A DNA stretch of 64,000 bases from Anaerolinea sp. (GCA_029975965.1 JARKOV010000035.1:26002-90001); one strand, 5' to 3'. Positions 15,728 to 25,072 are shown, counted from the first letter of the stretch. Translations and numbers: made by a program. The notes: generated by a model from the sequence alone, not told the origin.

Positions 15728-17030
15728 TTATGAGGGATGGGTTTCGGGGATTTTGGTTGGGTCTTCCCGGCGACCGGCCAGCCCGCCTACCCTGCCCAGC
15801 ACGAAAGCCAGGGCGATCGCCTGCAGCGCGGCGCCGCTCCAGAAGGACAGGGTTGGGTAGATGTCGAAGGCGACGCCTGCCCACAGCGGGCCGACGCTGC
15901 GCCCCAGCGCCTGGAAGGCGTTGTTGGTGCCCATCGCCGCGCCTTGCTCGCCGGGCGGGGTGCGCTGCGAGATCAGCGAGGTGACGCTTGGGTTGAGCAG
16001 CGTGCTGCCCAGGTTGAAGACCAGCGCCGAAGCCACCATCCCCGCTTCGAAAGGCAGCAGCGCCAGACCGAGAAAGCCCAGCACGCCGATCGCCAGGCCG
16101 CCCTTGAGCAGGTTGGCCTCGCCGAAGCGGCGCGTCAGCGGTCCGATCAGGCCGCCTTGTAGGATCACGCCGAGCACCCCCATCGCGCCCATTAACAGGC
16201 CAATATCCGCCGGGCCCATGGCAAAGCGGGTCTGCCCGTACAACCCGAGCACGCCCTCCAGGTTGGCCAGGGCGAAGGTCAGCAAGAAGGCCATGCCGAA
16301 GAGGAACCCGGTTGGGCTTTGCAGCGCTTTGAACAACTGTTGCAGGCGCGACCCCTGGGGTTTGGGCTGCGTGGCGTGCGCGCGCCGTTTATCGGCGTCA
16401 AAGGACTCGGGCAGGAAGAAGTAAATCACCGGCAGGGCCAGCAGCGCCAGCAGCGAGGCGAACATGAACGGCAGCGACAGGTTAATCAGCGCGCCGGTGT
16501 CGGGGTCGCTGGTCACCTGCAGCAGCGCCTGCAGCCCGGCCGGGAGCGAGAGGTTCACCCCGGCCAGCACGCCGCCCAGCGCCGGGCCGAAGATCATCCC
16601 CAAGCCCATCGCCGCGCCCATCAACCCCACCCCGCGCGAGCGGTCTTTGGCTTCGGTGGTGTCGGCGATGTAGGCCATGGCCGAAGGCAGGGTGGCCGAA
16701 GAGAGGACGCCGGCCAGCGCGCGCGCCAGCACGAGCATGAGGTAGCTCTGCGCGAGGCTCATCAGCCCGAAGGCCAGCGCAAAGCCCAGCACGCCGATCA
16801 TCAGGGCCGGCTTGCGCCCGGTGCGGTCGGAAAAGCGCCCCCACAGCGGCGCGAAGATGAACTGCATCACCGAATAAATTGCCATCAGCAGCCCGAGCGC
16901 GCTGCCGCCCGCCCCGAAGTGGGTGATGTAGAAAGGCATCAACGGGATGATGATGCCGAAGCCGAGCATCACCGTCACCAGGCAGGCGAAGAGGATCCAG
17001 GTGGATGCGGATTTCGGGGATGGGTTCATG
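15728..17030 (-). CDS. MFS transporter, drug:H+ antiporter family (TetA-like)
   Basis: About 434 residues, 12 predicted helices. Motif A in loop 2-3 is GRFSDRTGRKPALMIG, and motif C-like sequence in helix 5 includes GLGMIFGPALGGVLAG, as in DHA1 exporters related to Tet(A). It probably expels small hydrophobic compounds with proton exchange. The central loop (SFDADKRRAHATQPKPQGSR) is typical. ATG 17030 (MNPSPKSAS) is preferred; an extra 24 residues upstream are not typical of the family. It diverges from the ACIII operon across a 293-bp gap. Confidence 0.87.
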
Positions 17031-17229
17031 CGGATTCCAGCGCTTCTCGGCAGAGGTGTAAGGGCACAGGCACTTACTATATGCCAAGGGAAGGTCCTTG
17101 TCAAGAAAACCGCCGATCAATTGACCGCCGCCAGGCGCCGCCGCCGGTCGAAAGCGCCCTCTGGCTGCCGCCGGCAGCCCGCCGGTCACGATCTTAGACA
17201 ATCACCCCAATATCACCCCCGATCTAGGA

Positions 17230-17258
17230 TTGTTAAAAATACTTAAGTTGTATATAAT
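17230..17258 (+). promoter_or_regulatory. Promoter of the ACIII operon
   Basis: TTGTTA (17230-17235), a 17-bp spacer and TATAAT (17253-17258) lie 65 bp before the dihaem cytochrome start. The surrounding 17221-17270 is AT-rich, unlike the neighbouring genes. A short GGGGG/CCCCC inverted pair (17268-17282) lies in the leader. Confidence 0.65.
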
Positions 17259-17323
17259 TTCTAATAAGGGGGATTTCCCCCCAATTTATCGGGAAATCCA
17301 TGCTTCGGGAGAGGAGAGTGCCC

Positions 17324-18301
17324 ATGAAATACAGGGGTCTGATCGTCAGCGGTCTATCCCTATTGCTGGCGGCGCTGGTGTTGTTGGGCGGCGCGGCCCG
17401 CCCGGCGGAAGCCAGCCTGTCGCAGCAGGCCAGCATCACGCGCGGCGCAATGCTCTACGACAATTGGTTCGCCACGCTGGGCGTGGATGCCCCAGCGGGC
17501 AACATGCCCATCTGGGGCAGGCAAGCCACCAACACGCGCAGCGGCGAGGACACCTGGCGCTGCGTCTCTTGCCACGGCTGGGACTACCAGGGTAAAGACG
17601 GCGCGTACCGCCAGGGCAGCGACCGCTACACCGGCTTCCCCGGCGTGTACGCCGCGGCGCAGTCGAAGAGCGTGGACCAACTGGTGGCCGCGCTGAGCGG
17701 TGCGGGCGACCCCGAGCACGACTTCTCGCCTTACCTCGACGAGGCCAGCCTGAACGACCTGGCCGGTTTCTTGAAAGATTCCCTGGTGGACGACGCTGAA
17801 TTTATCGATCCGCAAACCCTGGCGGTCAAAGGCGGCGACGCGGCACACGGCGAGACGCTCTACAACGCGCAGTGCGCCAGTTGCCACGGCGCGGACGGCG
17901 CAACCTTGCCCTTCCGTTTCGAGGGGCGCGACGCCACGCTGGGCACGCTGGCAGTCGTCGATCCGTGGCGTTTCCTGCACAAGACGCGCTTCGGCACGCC
18001 CGGCACACAGATGGTGATCGGCTACGACCTGGGCTGGACCGCCCAGGATGGGCGCGACGTGCTGCTCTATGCCCAGGGACTGCCCAGCGGGTTGGATGGC
18101 CAGCCCCAGTCGGGCGCGCTGGAGGGCCGCGAAGGTGAGAGCGCGGCGCAGCCCGGCGGGCCGGCTACCGGCATCCTGACCGGCATCCTCACCGCTCTGG
18201 GGGCCGTTGCCACCGGCGTAGGCTTTGCGGTGGTGCTGGGGGTCTTCCTGGTCGGCGTGATTTTTGTTATCGTCTGGCTGATTCGAGGGAAGCAGCGCTG
18301 A
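17324..18301 (+). CDS. Dihaem cytochrome c, membrane anchored
   Basis: 325 residues with a Sec signal peptide (basic MKYR, hydrophobic core to about residue 33), two CxxCH haem sites (CVSCH near residue 87 and CASCH near residue 190) and a single C-terminal transmembrane helix followed by IRGKQR. It is therefore an exported, C-terminally tethered electron carrier. It is the first gene of the ACIII operon, 60 bp before actA, and could pass electrons from the complex to a terminal oxidase or feed it. ATG 17324 has GAGAGGAG upstream; an in-frame start at 17300 is weaker. Confidence 0.85.
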   Translation: MKYRGLIVSGLSLLLAALVLLGGAARPAEASLSQQASITRGAMLYDNWFATLGVDAPAGNMPIWGRQATNTRSGEDTWRCVSCHGWDYQGKDGAYRQGSDRYTGFPGVYAAAQSKSVDQLVAALSGAGDPEHDFSPYLDEASLNDLAGFLKDSLVDDAEFIDPQTLAVKGGDAAHGETLYNAQCASCHGADGATLPFRFEGRDATLGTLAVVDPWRFLHKTRFGTPGTQMVIGYDLGWTAQDGRDVLLYAQGLPSGLDGQPQSGALEGREGESAAQPGGPATGILTGILTALGAVATGVGFAVVLGVFLVGVIFVIVWLIRGKQR

Positions 18302-18361
18302 ATCCCTCTGGCGGACAACCGAACCATATCTGGACGCACTGATTAAGAAAGGAACCTGTCA

Positions 18362-18904
18362 ATGAAAAAACCGTTACCGTGGTGGCTGCGTCCCTGGGTG
18401 CGTGTCACGGCCGGCCTGGTGTTGCTGATCGTGCTGGGCGGCGCCGTCGGCGGTATCTACCTCACCCAGATTCCACCTGAGCAACCCATCCAGTTCCCGC
18501 ACAATTTCCACGTCGGCGCGGGCATTCCCTGCCTGTACTGCCATCCCGGCGCGCAGTGGGGTCCGGTGGCCGGCCTGCCGACCACCCAGAAGTGTTGGGG
18601 CTGTCACGAGCAGGTTGCCAAGACCCAGACCTCCCCTGAGCTGCAGAAGCTGGTCGCGTTCGTCCAGAGCGGGGAGGAAATACCCTGGGTGCCGGTCTTC
18701 ATCCAGCCGGAGTTTGTCCACTTCAACCACCGCCCACACGTGGCGGCAGGCGTGGAATGCGCGACCTGTCACGGAGACTTGAGCCAGATGACCGTCGCGG
18801 AACCCATTGCGCGCCAGAACATGGGCTGGTGCCTTTCCTGCCATGCCAAGCAGTCGCCCGAAAAATGGACGCGCCTCTCGGACTGCTCGATCTGCCATTA
18901 TTAA
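18362..18904 (+). CDS. actA: ACIII subunit ActA, pentahaem cytochrome c
   Basis: 180 residues. One N-terminal membrane helix (about residues 14-33) is followed by five CxxCH sites: CLYCH, CWGCH, CATCH, CLSCH and CSICH. This cytochrome c7/NrfH-like pentahaem layout is that of ActA of alternative complex III, which receives electrons from the iron-sulfur subunit ActB and passes them to ActE or cytochrome c at the outer face of the membrane. ATG 18362 is supported by AAGGAAC upstream. The next gene begins 22 bp after its stop. Confidence 0.9.
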   Translation: MKKPLPWWLRPWVRVTAGLVLLIVLGGAVGGIYLTQIPPEQPIQFPHNFHVGAGIPCLYCHPGAQWGPVAGLPTTQKCWGCHEQVAKTQTSPELQKLVAFVQSGEEIPWVPVFIQPEFVHFNHRPHVAAGVECATCHGDLSQMTVAEPIARQNMGWCLSCHAKQSPEKWTRLSDCSICHY

Positions 18905-18926
18905 TGCGAGAACCAAGGAAACCAGC

Positions 18927-21041
18927 ATGAGCGAACCAATCTCACGGCGAAACTTTCTCAAATTGAGCGGCCTGGGGGCTGCTGCTGCGGCGGTGCTCAC
19001 CGGCTGCGGGCCGGCATCCCGCTACGTGACGCGCCGCCCCTATAACGACATGCCGGAATACGCCGCTGTGGGCGAAAGCACCTATTTCGCCACCACCTGC
19101 ACCGAGTGCCCGGCGGGATGCGGGCTGGTCATGCGCACCTTCGAGGGTCGGGCGATCAAAGCCGAGGGCAACCCCAACCACCCGGTCAACCAGGGCAAGC
19201 TCTGCTCGCGCGGGCTGACCGGCGTGCAGGGGCTGTACAACCCCGACCGCATCAAGGGACCCGGCCGGCGCGCCCGGCGCGGCGAGGCCGCCCTGGAGTC
19301 GATCGACTGGCAGGCCGGGCTGGACGCGGTGCGCGCCGCCCTGGACGGCGGCGCGAACGTGGCCTTCTACCTCGGCCTGGCCCCCGATCACCTCTCCGAC
19401 CTGGTTACGCAATTGGCCCAGGCCATCGGCGCGCCGGCCCCGGTGCGCTACGGCGCGCTGGGCATGTTCGAGGCGCGCGCCACGCTGGTGCAGGCCGCCC
19501 AGCAGGTTTACGGCGAAGCGCGCTTCCCCTTCTTCGACCTGGCGGGCGCCGACCTGGTGCTCTCCTTCGGCGCGAATTTCCTCGAGACCTGGCTCTCGCC
19601 GGTGGCTTACACGCGCGGTTACAGCCGCTTCCGGCGCACCAGAGGTAAAGAGCGCGGCTACCTCGTCTCGTTCGAGGCGCGCCGCTCGCAGACTTCCGGC
19701 GTGGCGGACGAGTGGGTGCCGCTCGCGCCTGGCAGCGAAGGGCTGGTGGCGCTGGCGCTGGGCAAGCTGCTGGCTGCCAGAGGCTGGAGCCTGCCCTTGG
19801 ATGTGTCGGGGGTCAACCTGGACGCGGCCGTGCAGGCGGCGGGCATCTCTTTCGAGCAGCTCGAGCACCTGGCCGGGCTGGTTGCGGCGGCGAATCGCCC
19901 GTTGTTTGTCCCCGGCGGCAATGCCCTGGGGCACGCCGGTGGCCTGGCTGCGGCGCGCAGCATCCTCGCGCTCAACCTGGGCGCGGGCAACACCGGCCAG
20001 CCGGGTGGGGTGTTCCTCTCCCCGGCCGAGAGCGGCGCGAGCCCCTTGAGCGAGGTGCAGGCGCTGATCGAGCGCATGCGCGCCGGGCAGGTGCAGACGC
20101 TCTTCGTTCACGGCGCGAACCCGGTCTTCGAGTTGCCGCCCGCCCTGGGTTTCGCCGAGGCGCTGGGGAATGTGCAACAAGTGATTTCCTTCGCCTCGTA
20201 CCCTGACGAGACCGCGCTGATGAGCGACCTGGTGCTGCCGGATCACACCCCGCTCGAGTCGTGGGGTTACCAGCGCACCCTGGCCGGCGCCGACCGCAAG
20301 ATTTATTCCAGCCTGCAGCCGGTGGTGGTGCCGCTCTACGATACCCGCGCCACGGCCGATGTGCTGCTCTCGGCGGGTAAGCTGCCCTTCAGCGATGAGG
20401 TCACCTTCTTGCAGAACATGCTCGCTCCGCTGCTGAGCGAAAGCGGCGGGACGGTCGCGGGCGCTGAGATCGCCACCTTCTGGGCTGGCTATCTGCAGCA
20501 CGGCGGCTGGTGGACGCAAGAAAGCGGCCTCTCCGGCGCCGAAGCTCCCGCCGGGCTGGACGTGGCCGCGTTCCAACCGGCAGCCGCGGGCGAGGGTCGC
20601 TTTCACCTGGTGACCTACCCGACCCAACTGGGCGACGGCAGCGGCGCCAACCGCCCCTGGCTGCAAGAGACGCCCTCTTCCTCGACCACGGTGATGTGGA
20701 ATTCGTGGGTCGAGATCAACCCCGCCACGGCCGAAGAGCTGGGCTTGCACGACGACGATATCGTCAAGATCAGCTCGCCGGCGGGAGAGATCGAGGCGGT
20801 GGTCTACAAGTTCCCCGCCATCCGTCCCGACACGGTCGCCATCCCCTTTGGGCAGGGGCACACCGCTTACGGGCGCTGGGCCGAGGGTCGCGGGGCCAAC
20901 CCGGCCGCGCTGCTCGGAGCGACGCTCAACGAGGCCGGCGACCTGGCCTATGGCGATGCCCTGGTGACGATCACGCCCACCGGGCGACGGCGCCCGCTCT
21001 CGCGTCTTGAGAGCCGTTCGGGCGTCTACGGCGAGCATTAA
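18927..21041 (+). CDS. actB: ACIII subunit ActB1, molybdopterin-oxidoreductase-like
   Basis: About 704 residues. A twin-arginine signal (SRRNFLKLSG) and a lipobox-like LTGC sequence near residue 29 place it outside the membrane. The fold is that of molybdopterin oxidoreductases, but in ACIII this subunit is known to lack the Mo cofactor. The N-terminal CTECPAGC...LCSRG cluster motif is intact here, so a 4Fe-4S cluster is possible. In many ACIII operons this domain is fused to the ferredoxin-like ActB2; here they are separate genes. ATG 18927 fits the Tat signal; the longer upstream frame is shadow of actA. Confidence 0.88.
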   Translation: MSEPISRRNFLKLSGLGAAAAAVLTGCGPASRYVTRRPYNDMPEYAAVGESTYFATTCTECPAGCGLVMRTFEGRAIKAEGNPNHPVNQGKLCSRGLTGVQGLYNPDRIKGPGRRARRGEAALESIDWQAGLDAVRAALDGGANVAFYLGLAPDHLSDLVTQLAQAIGAPAPVRYGALGMFEARATLVQAAQQVYGEARFPFFDLAGADLVLSFGANFLETWLSPVAYTRGYSRFRRTRGKERGYLVSFEARRSQTSGVADEWVPLAPGSEGLVALALGKLLAARGWSLPLDVSGVNLDAAVQAAGISFEQLEHLAGLVAAANRPLFVPGGNALGHAGGLAAARSILALNLGAGNTGQPGGVFLSPAESGASPLSEVQALIERMRAGQVQTLFVHGANPVFELPPALGFAEALGNVQQVISFASYPDETALMSDLVLPDHTPLESWGYQRTLAGADRKIYSSLQPVVVPLYDTRATADVLLSAGKLPFSDEVTFLQNMLAPLLSESGGTVAGAEIATFWAGYLQHGGWWTQESGLSGAEAPAGLDVAAFQPAAAGEGRFHLVTYPTQLGDGSGANRPWLQETPSSSTTVMWNSWVEINPATAEELGLHDDDIVKISSPAGEIEAVVYKFPAIRPDTVAIPFGQGHTAYGRWAEGRGANPAALLGATLNEAGDLAYGDALVTITPTGRRRPLSRLESRSGVYGEH

Positions 21042-21066
21042 CGGTTAGCAACGAGGAGACAAGACA

Positions 21067-21789
21067 ATGGCTGAACAAGAAGTCAAAGAACGCTGGGGGC
21101 TGGTGGTGGACCTGGACCTGTGCACGGGCTGCAACGCCTGCGTGACTGCCTGCGCCATGGAAAACAATATCCCCTGGGTGGGTGAAGAGGAGGTCGGTTA
21201 CGGGCGCAATATGTTCTGGATCCGCGTGCAGCGCGAGTGGAAGGGCGAGTACCCCGAGGTTTCGCCGGCTTACCGCCCGGTGATGTGCCAGCAGTGCGGG
21301 CGCGCGCCCTGCGAGCCGGTCTGCCCGGTCTTCGCCACGGTGCACAGCGAGGAAGAGCAGATCAACCTGCAGGTGTACAACCGCTGCATCGGCACGCGCT
21401 ACTGCGCCAACAACTGCCCTTATTTTGCGCGCAGCTTCAACTGGTACGACTACAGTTACCAGATCCCCGCGCCGATGAACTACTATCTCAATCCGAACGT
21501 CACCGTCCGGCGGCGCGGCGTGATGGAAAAATGCACCTTCTGTGTGCAGCGCATCCACGCCGGGCACGACCAGGCCAAAGCCGAAGGCCGCGCGCTGCGC
21601 GACGGCGAGGTGACCCCCGCCTGCGTGCAGGCCTGCCCGGCTGAGGCGCTCATCTTCGGCGACCTGAGCGACCCCGACAGTCGCGTGAACCAGGCCGCGC
21701 GCAGCCAGCGCGGTTACGCCCTGCTCGAAGAGCTGGGCACTCAACCCAAAGTGACCTACCTGAAGGGAGAAGGCACCTATGGCGGCTGA
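21067..21789 (+). CDS. ACIII subunit ActB2, four-cluster ferredoxin-like protein
   Basis: 240 residues with four cysteine sets typical of NrfC/DmsB-type subunits: CTGCNACVTAC, CQQCGRAPCEPVCP, CIGTRYCANNCP, and CTFCVQR with CVQACPAEA. In structurally known ACIII this region holds three 4Fe-4S and one 3Fe-4S cluster that carry electrons from quinol at ActC to ActA. No signal peptide is seen, so export probably occurs together with the Tat-bearing ActB1. It overlaps the actC start by 11 bp. Confidence 0.92.
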   Translation: MAEQEVKERWGLVVDLDLCTGCNACVTACAMENNIPWVGEEEVGYGRNMFWIRVQREWKGEYPEVSPAYRPVMCQQCGRAPCEPVCPVFATVHSEEEQINLQVYNRCIGTRYCANNCPYFARSFNWYDYSYQIPAPMNYYLNPNVTVRRRGVMEKCTFCVQRIHAGHDQAKAEGRALRDGEVTPACVQACPAEALIFGDLSDPDSRVNQAARSQRGYALLEELGTQPKVTYLKGEGTYGG

Positions 21790-23221
21790 AGTCCAACCGA
21801 TCCCAACCACCCTTCATCCGGCTTCCGAGGAGCACGAGGAGCTGCGCGAGCAGTTGATGTTCGACCCGCGCCCGCGCGAAGAGATGAATCGCATGGTCAT
21901 GGATGCCATGACCTCTACCAGCCCGCGCTATTGGACGGCAGTCGGCATTTTGACCGTGTTGGTCCTAACGGCGTTGCTGGGAATGTGGGGCTACATGATT
22001 TTCACCGGTATCGGCATCTCCGGCGAGCGGCGTCCTAACTATTGGGGAATTTTCATCGTCACCCTCGTTTTCTGGATTGGCATCAGCCACGCCGGGACGT
22101 TTGTTTCAGCCATATTGCGCGTGTTTAAGGCAGAATTCCGCCGACCATTCACCCGTGCGGCTGAATTGATGACCACCTTTGGCCTGGCGGCCGGCGCGAT
22201 CTGGCCTCTGATCCACCTGGGCCGGGTGTGGGTCTTCTACTGGATGATCCCTTACCCCAACGCGCGCTGGTTGTGGCCGAACTTCCGCTCGCCGCTGGTG
22301 TGGGACTTCCTGGCGATCACCACCTACCTGCTCTCGAGCACCATCTACCTTTACCTGCCGCTGCTGCCCGACCTGGCGATGGCGCGCGACCGCACCAAGG
22401 GTTGGAGACATGCCGTCTACAAGACTCTGGCGCTGGGCTGGCGCGGCACCGAGGCCGAATGGTTCCGCCTGCGCAAGGCGATCAACATCTTCGCCTTTGC
22501 GATCATCCCGGTCATGTTCTCGGTGCACACCATCGTCTCGTGGGACTTCGCGGTGGGTCAGGTGGGCGGTTGGAACTCGACCATCTTCGGACCGTACTTT
22601 ATTATCGGCGCGATCCTCTCCGGGGTTTCGGCGGTCATCACCATCCTGGTGGTGCTGCGCAGCACGCTCAAACACATGGATTACTTCATCCGCGCCGAGC
22701 ATCTTGACGCCCTCGGCAAGCTGGTGCTGGTCTTCTCGATGGCCTGGGCTTATTTCTTCTTCAACGATTACCTCGTCCAATGGTATGGCGGGTACGAAGT
22801 GGTGCGGCTCATTTTGACGATGCATGCGTCCGGCCCGGCTGCATGGATCTGGTATTGCATGATCTTGTTCAACATCGTCATTCCATGGCTGACGCTGTGG
22901 AACAAGAAGATCCGCAGAACGCCGTGGGCAATGCTGGTCATCACGTTGTTGATTAACGTGGGTATGTACTTCGAGCGCTACACCATCATCCCGATCACCC
23001 TGGGGCACCAACGAATGCCCTTCGATTGGGGCGAATACACCCCGCGCTTCCCGGAAATCAGTTTGGCGATCGGTTCGTTGTGCCTCTTCCTGTTGCTATA
23101 TCTCCTGGCGTCGCGGTTTATCCCCATGGTTCCGGTGTGGGAGGTGCGCGAAGGGCAGGAGGCGCACAAAGTGGTCAAGGTCGGCAAGACGGTCGTGCCA
23201 TCGGTCTCGGAGCTGGAGTAG
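21779..23221 (+). CDS. actC: ACIII subunit ActC, NrfD/PsrC-type quinol-oxidising membrane protein
   Basis: 480 residues with about ten hydrophobic helices and the NrfD-family signature regions (GIGISGERRPNYWGIFIV, then GISHAGTFVSAILRVF; PLLPDLAMARDRTKG; HTIVSWDFAVGQVGGWNST). This subunit binds and oxidises the quinol. The short cytoplasmic N-terminus, residues 1-55, is hydrophilic. The ATG lies inside the end of ActB2, implying translational coupling. The next gene, actD, starts 8 bp after the stop. Confidence 0.93.
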   Translation: MAAEVQPIPTTLHPASEEHEELREQLMFDPRPREEMNRMVMDAMTSTSPRYWTAVGILTVLVLTALLGMWGYMIFTGIGISGERRPNYWGIFIVTLVFWIGISHAGTFVSAILRVFKAEFRRPFTRAAELMTTFGLAAGAIWPLIHLGRVWVFYWMIPYPNARWLWPNFRSPLVWDFLAITTYLLSSTIYLYLPLLPDLAMARDRTKGWRHAVYKTLALGWRGTEAEWFRLRKAINIFAFAIIPVMFSVHTIVSWDFAVGQVGGWNSTIFGPYFIIGAILSGVSAVITILVVLRSTLKHMDYFIRAEHLDALGKLVLVFSMAWAYFFFNDYLVQWYGGYEVVRLILTMHASGPAAWIWYCMILFNIVIPWLTLWNKKIRRTPWAMLVITLLINVGMYFERYTIIPITLGHQRMPFDWGEYTPRFPEISLAIGSLCLFLLLYLLASRFIPMVPVWEVREGQEAHKVVKVGKTVVPSVSELE

Positions 23222-23229
23222 GAGGCAAA

Positions 23230-23769
23230 ATGTCGAGAAGGATCATTCACCTGGCGTTATTTGACGAAGATGCGATCGATGAAGCCTCTGAAGCGTTGTC
23301 AGCCCTGCGCAGCATGGGCGTCACCGACCGCGACATAACGGTCATTTCGGGAACCCCGTTTTCGGAGAAGATGCTCGGCCGGCCGATGTCGTGGACGCGT
23401 GTGCCGCTGATCGGCGCGGCGGGCGCGCTGGTGGGGTTCTTCACCGCGCTGTTACTCAATTTTGGCACCCCGTTGCTCTATCCGATCCGCGTCGGCGGTA
23501 TGGCTTACCAGACCCTGCCAACCTCTTTTGTGATCATTTTCGAGCTGACCATGCTGGGGTTGTTGATCAGCACCTTCATCGGCGTGCTAGTGGAGACGAT
23601 CTCGCCCTCGTTTGGGCCGGCCGGCTACGACCCGCGCATCACCGACGGGCACATTGGGGTGCTCTTCTGGGCTCCGCCCGAGCTCGATCCGAAGATGCAC
23701 GCGGCGCTGACCGACCTGGGCGCGGAGATCATTCACGGAGCGGAGGCGAAGAAGCTATGGCTGTTCTGA
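23230..23769 (+). CDS. actD: ACIII subunit ActD (DUF3341)
   Basis: 179 residues. A cytoplasmic alpha/beta segment (residues 1-55, SRRIIHLALFDEDAIDEA) precedes two membrane helices (about 58-78 and 97-120) and a soluble C-terminal part, the arrangement of ActD/DUF3341. It is a structural subunit next to ActC. AGGAGG before ATG 23230 fixes the start; the longer frame upstream is shadow of actC. Its last 13 bp overlap actE. Confidence 0.9.
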   Translation: MSRRIIHLALFDEDAIDEASEALSALRSMGVTDRDITVISGTPFSEKMLGRPMSWTRVPLIGAAGALVGFFTALLLNFGTPLLYPIRVGGMAYQTLPTSFVIIFELTMLGLLISTFIGVLVETISPSFGPAGYDPRITDGHIGVLFWAPPELDPKMHAALTDLGAEIIHGAEAKKLWLF

Positions 23770-24266
23770 AGCGTCTCATCATCGTCTTGGGGCTCGCCGT
23801 GGCGCCGTTGCTGCTGGGCCTGCTCTTCACCTACGACATCATCAAGATCGAGTGGATCAGCTTTATGGAGATCCAGCCCTCCTTCATTGCCCAGGAAGAC
23901 CCGCTCCCGTTGCCGGCCCGCTCGGTGCCGGTGCAGGGCGCGGCGTACATCCCTGAGCTCGGCGCGCCGGTCAACCCGCTGGCGGCGGATGCCGGCTCGC
24001 TGGAGCGCGGCAAGGTTCAGTACGAGATCAACTGCGCCATCTGCCACGGCGTCAGCGGGCAGGGCAACGGCACCTTCGCCGCCTTCCTGGTCCAGAAGCG
24101 ACCGCCCAGCCTGTTGGAGGGCAACCCCTTGACCCTTTCGGATGGCGAGATCTTCATGACCATCACCAATGGGGTGGGGCTGATGCCTTCGCTCAAAGAA
24201 AACCTGCCCACGCCCGAAATGCGCTGGGACCTGGTCAACTACGTGCGCTCTTTGCAGGGGCAATAA
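23757..24266 (+). CDS. actE: ACIII subunit ActE, monohaem cytochrome c
   Basis: 169 residues with an N-terminal hydrophobic helix (about residues 6-25), one haem site CAICHG near residue 94 and a likely axial Met in GVGLMPSLKENL. It is the electron output subunit of ACIII, exposed outside the membrane. ATG 23757 overlaps actD. It is the last act gene found here: neither actF nor a haem-copper oxidase follows, and the operon ends at the hairpin 24312-24352. Confidence 0.9.
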   Translation: MAVLKRLIIVLGLAVAPLLLGLLFTYDIIKIEWISFMEIQPSFIAQEDPLPLPARSVPVQGAAYIPELGAPVNPLAADAGSLERGKVQYEINCAICHGVSGQGNGTFAAFLVQKRPPSLLEGNPLTLSDGEIFMTITNGVGLMPSLKENLPTPEMRWDLVNYVRSLQGQ

Positions 24267-24311
24267 CGATTTTTTTGTGGCTTCTCAGCCGTGCAGGAGT
24301 GGCGTCTGACT

Positions 24312-24352
24312 TTAATGAGATTGTGGGGGCACAGCCCCCACAATCTCATTAA
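24312..24352. terminator. Perfect 18-bp hairpin after the ACIII operon
   Basis: Arms 24312-24329 and 24335-24352 are exactly complementary with a 5-nt loop. The core TGTGGGGG...CCCCCACA is like the core of the hairpins at 12732 and 51011, but the outer arm differs. It probably ends the act transcript; an ATTTTTCC stretch follows on the + strand. Confidence 0.75.
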
Positions 24353-24436
24353 CCTCATTTTTCCATTGTTGAAACCCGGCTATTTGTGATAAATTTCACA
24401 ATAAGACAAAATCTATAAAATTAATCCTTGTTTTGC

Positions 24437-24442
24437 TATAAT
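24437..24442 (+). promoter_or_regulatory. TATAAT -10 element of the CBS gene
   Basis: A perfect TATAAT inside AT-rich DNA (24360-24442) lies 45 bp before the CBS-domain gene. No good -35 was found at 16-18 bp. Confidence 0.5.
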
Positions 24443-24486
24443 GAGATACGTCTATCCGATTCAGGTGAGGGCCTCAGGAGGATATC

Positions 24487-24927
24487 ATGTATCTGGTTCA
24501 AGACATCTTGAAAGAGAAAGGCAGAGAGGTCTGGTCGGTCGGGCCAGACACGTCCGTGATCGATGCGCTGCGGGTGCTGGCGGAGAAGAATGTCGGCGCG
24601 TTGCTGGTCATGGAGCAAGATGCCATCGCCGGGATTATCTCCGAGCGCGACGTGGTGCGGCGCATCGCGCGGGACGGCTCTTTCCGGCTCGATATGCACG
24701 TGCGCGATGTGATGGTATCGGATGTGATCACGGTTGCGCAGGGCCAGTCGCTGGAAGACTGCATGAAGGTGATGACCCTGAAGCACATTCGCCACCTTCC
24801 CGTGGTCGAGGAGGGACGCGTGGTGGGGCTGATCTCGATCGGCGACGTGGTGCGCTGGGTGATCGACGATCAACTGCACAAGATCAACGACCTGGAAGGG
24901 TATATCACCGGTTCTTACGGGCGGTAG
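24487..24927 (+). CDS. CBS-domain pair protein
   Basis: 146 residues made of two CBS motifs in tandem (residues about 8-65 and 75-130), with the nucleotide-pocket features ISERDVVRRIARDG and LISIGDVVRW. A pair of CBS domains forms a Bateman module that senses AMP, ATP or SAM. With no other domain, the protein is probably a regulator of an unknown partner. AGGAGG before ATG 24487 is a strong ribosome binding site. It is monocistronic between two hairpins. Confidence 0.92.
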   Translation: MYLVQDILKEKGREVWSVGPDTSVIDALRVLAEKNVGALLVMEQDAIAGIISERDVVRRIARDGSFRLDMHVRDVMVSDVITVAQGQSLEDCMKVMTLKHIRHLPVVEEGRVVGLISIGDVVRWVIDDQLHKINDLEGYITGSYGR

Positions 24928-24977
24928 CCGTCGAAGGGATTTCCCGAACGCGCGGACAACGGAATACAGGGGTCTTT

Positions 24978-25018
24978 GGTTGTCGTATTGGGCAGCTTTG
25001 CCGCCCAATACGACAACC
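24978..25018. terminator. Perfect 16-bp hairpin after the CBS gene
   Basis: Arms 24978-24993 and 25003-25018 pair exactly around a 9-nt loop containing CTTTGCC. It lies between the CBS gene and the YcaQ-like gene on the same strand, so it could terminate the first. Confidence 0.7.
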
Positions 25019-25072
25019 GATTCCCTGGAAACACGCTCTTTTCTTGTTTCTGCGGTATCAAGACAGGCACCC

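Noticed and set aside
15627..15884. N-terminal extension of the RNA methyltransferase
   Set aside because: The added residues come from low-complexity DNA and the end of the MFS gene; homologues start at the MQYEIDF position.
17266..17282. Riboswitch in the ACIII leader
   Set aside because: Only a short GGGGG/CCCCC pair is present in a leader of about 60 bases; no known riboswitch consensus was recognised.
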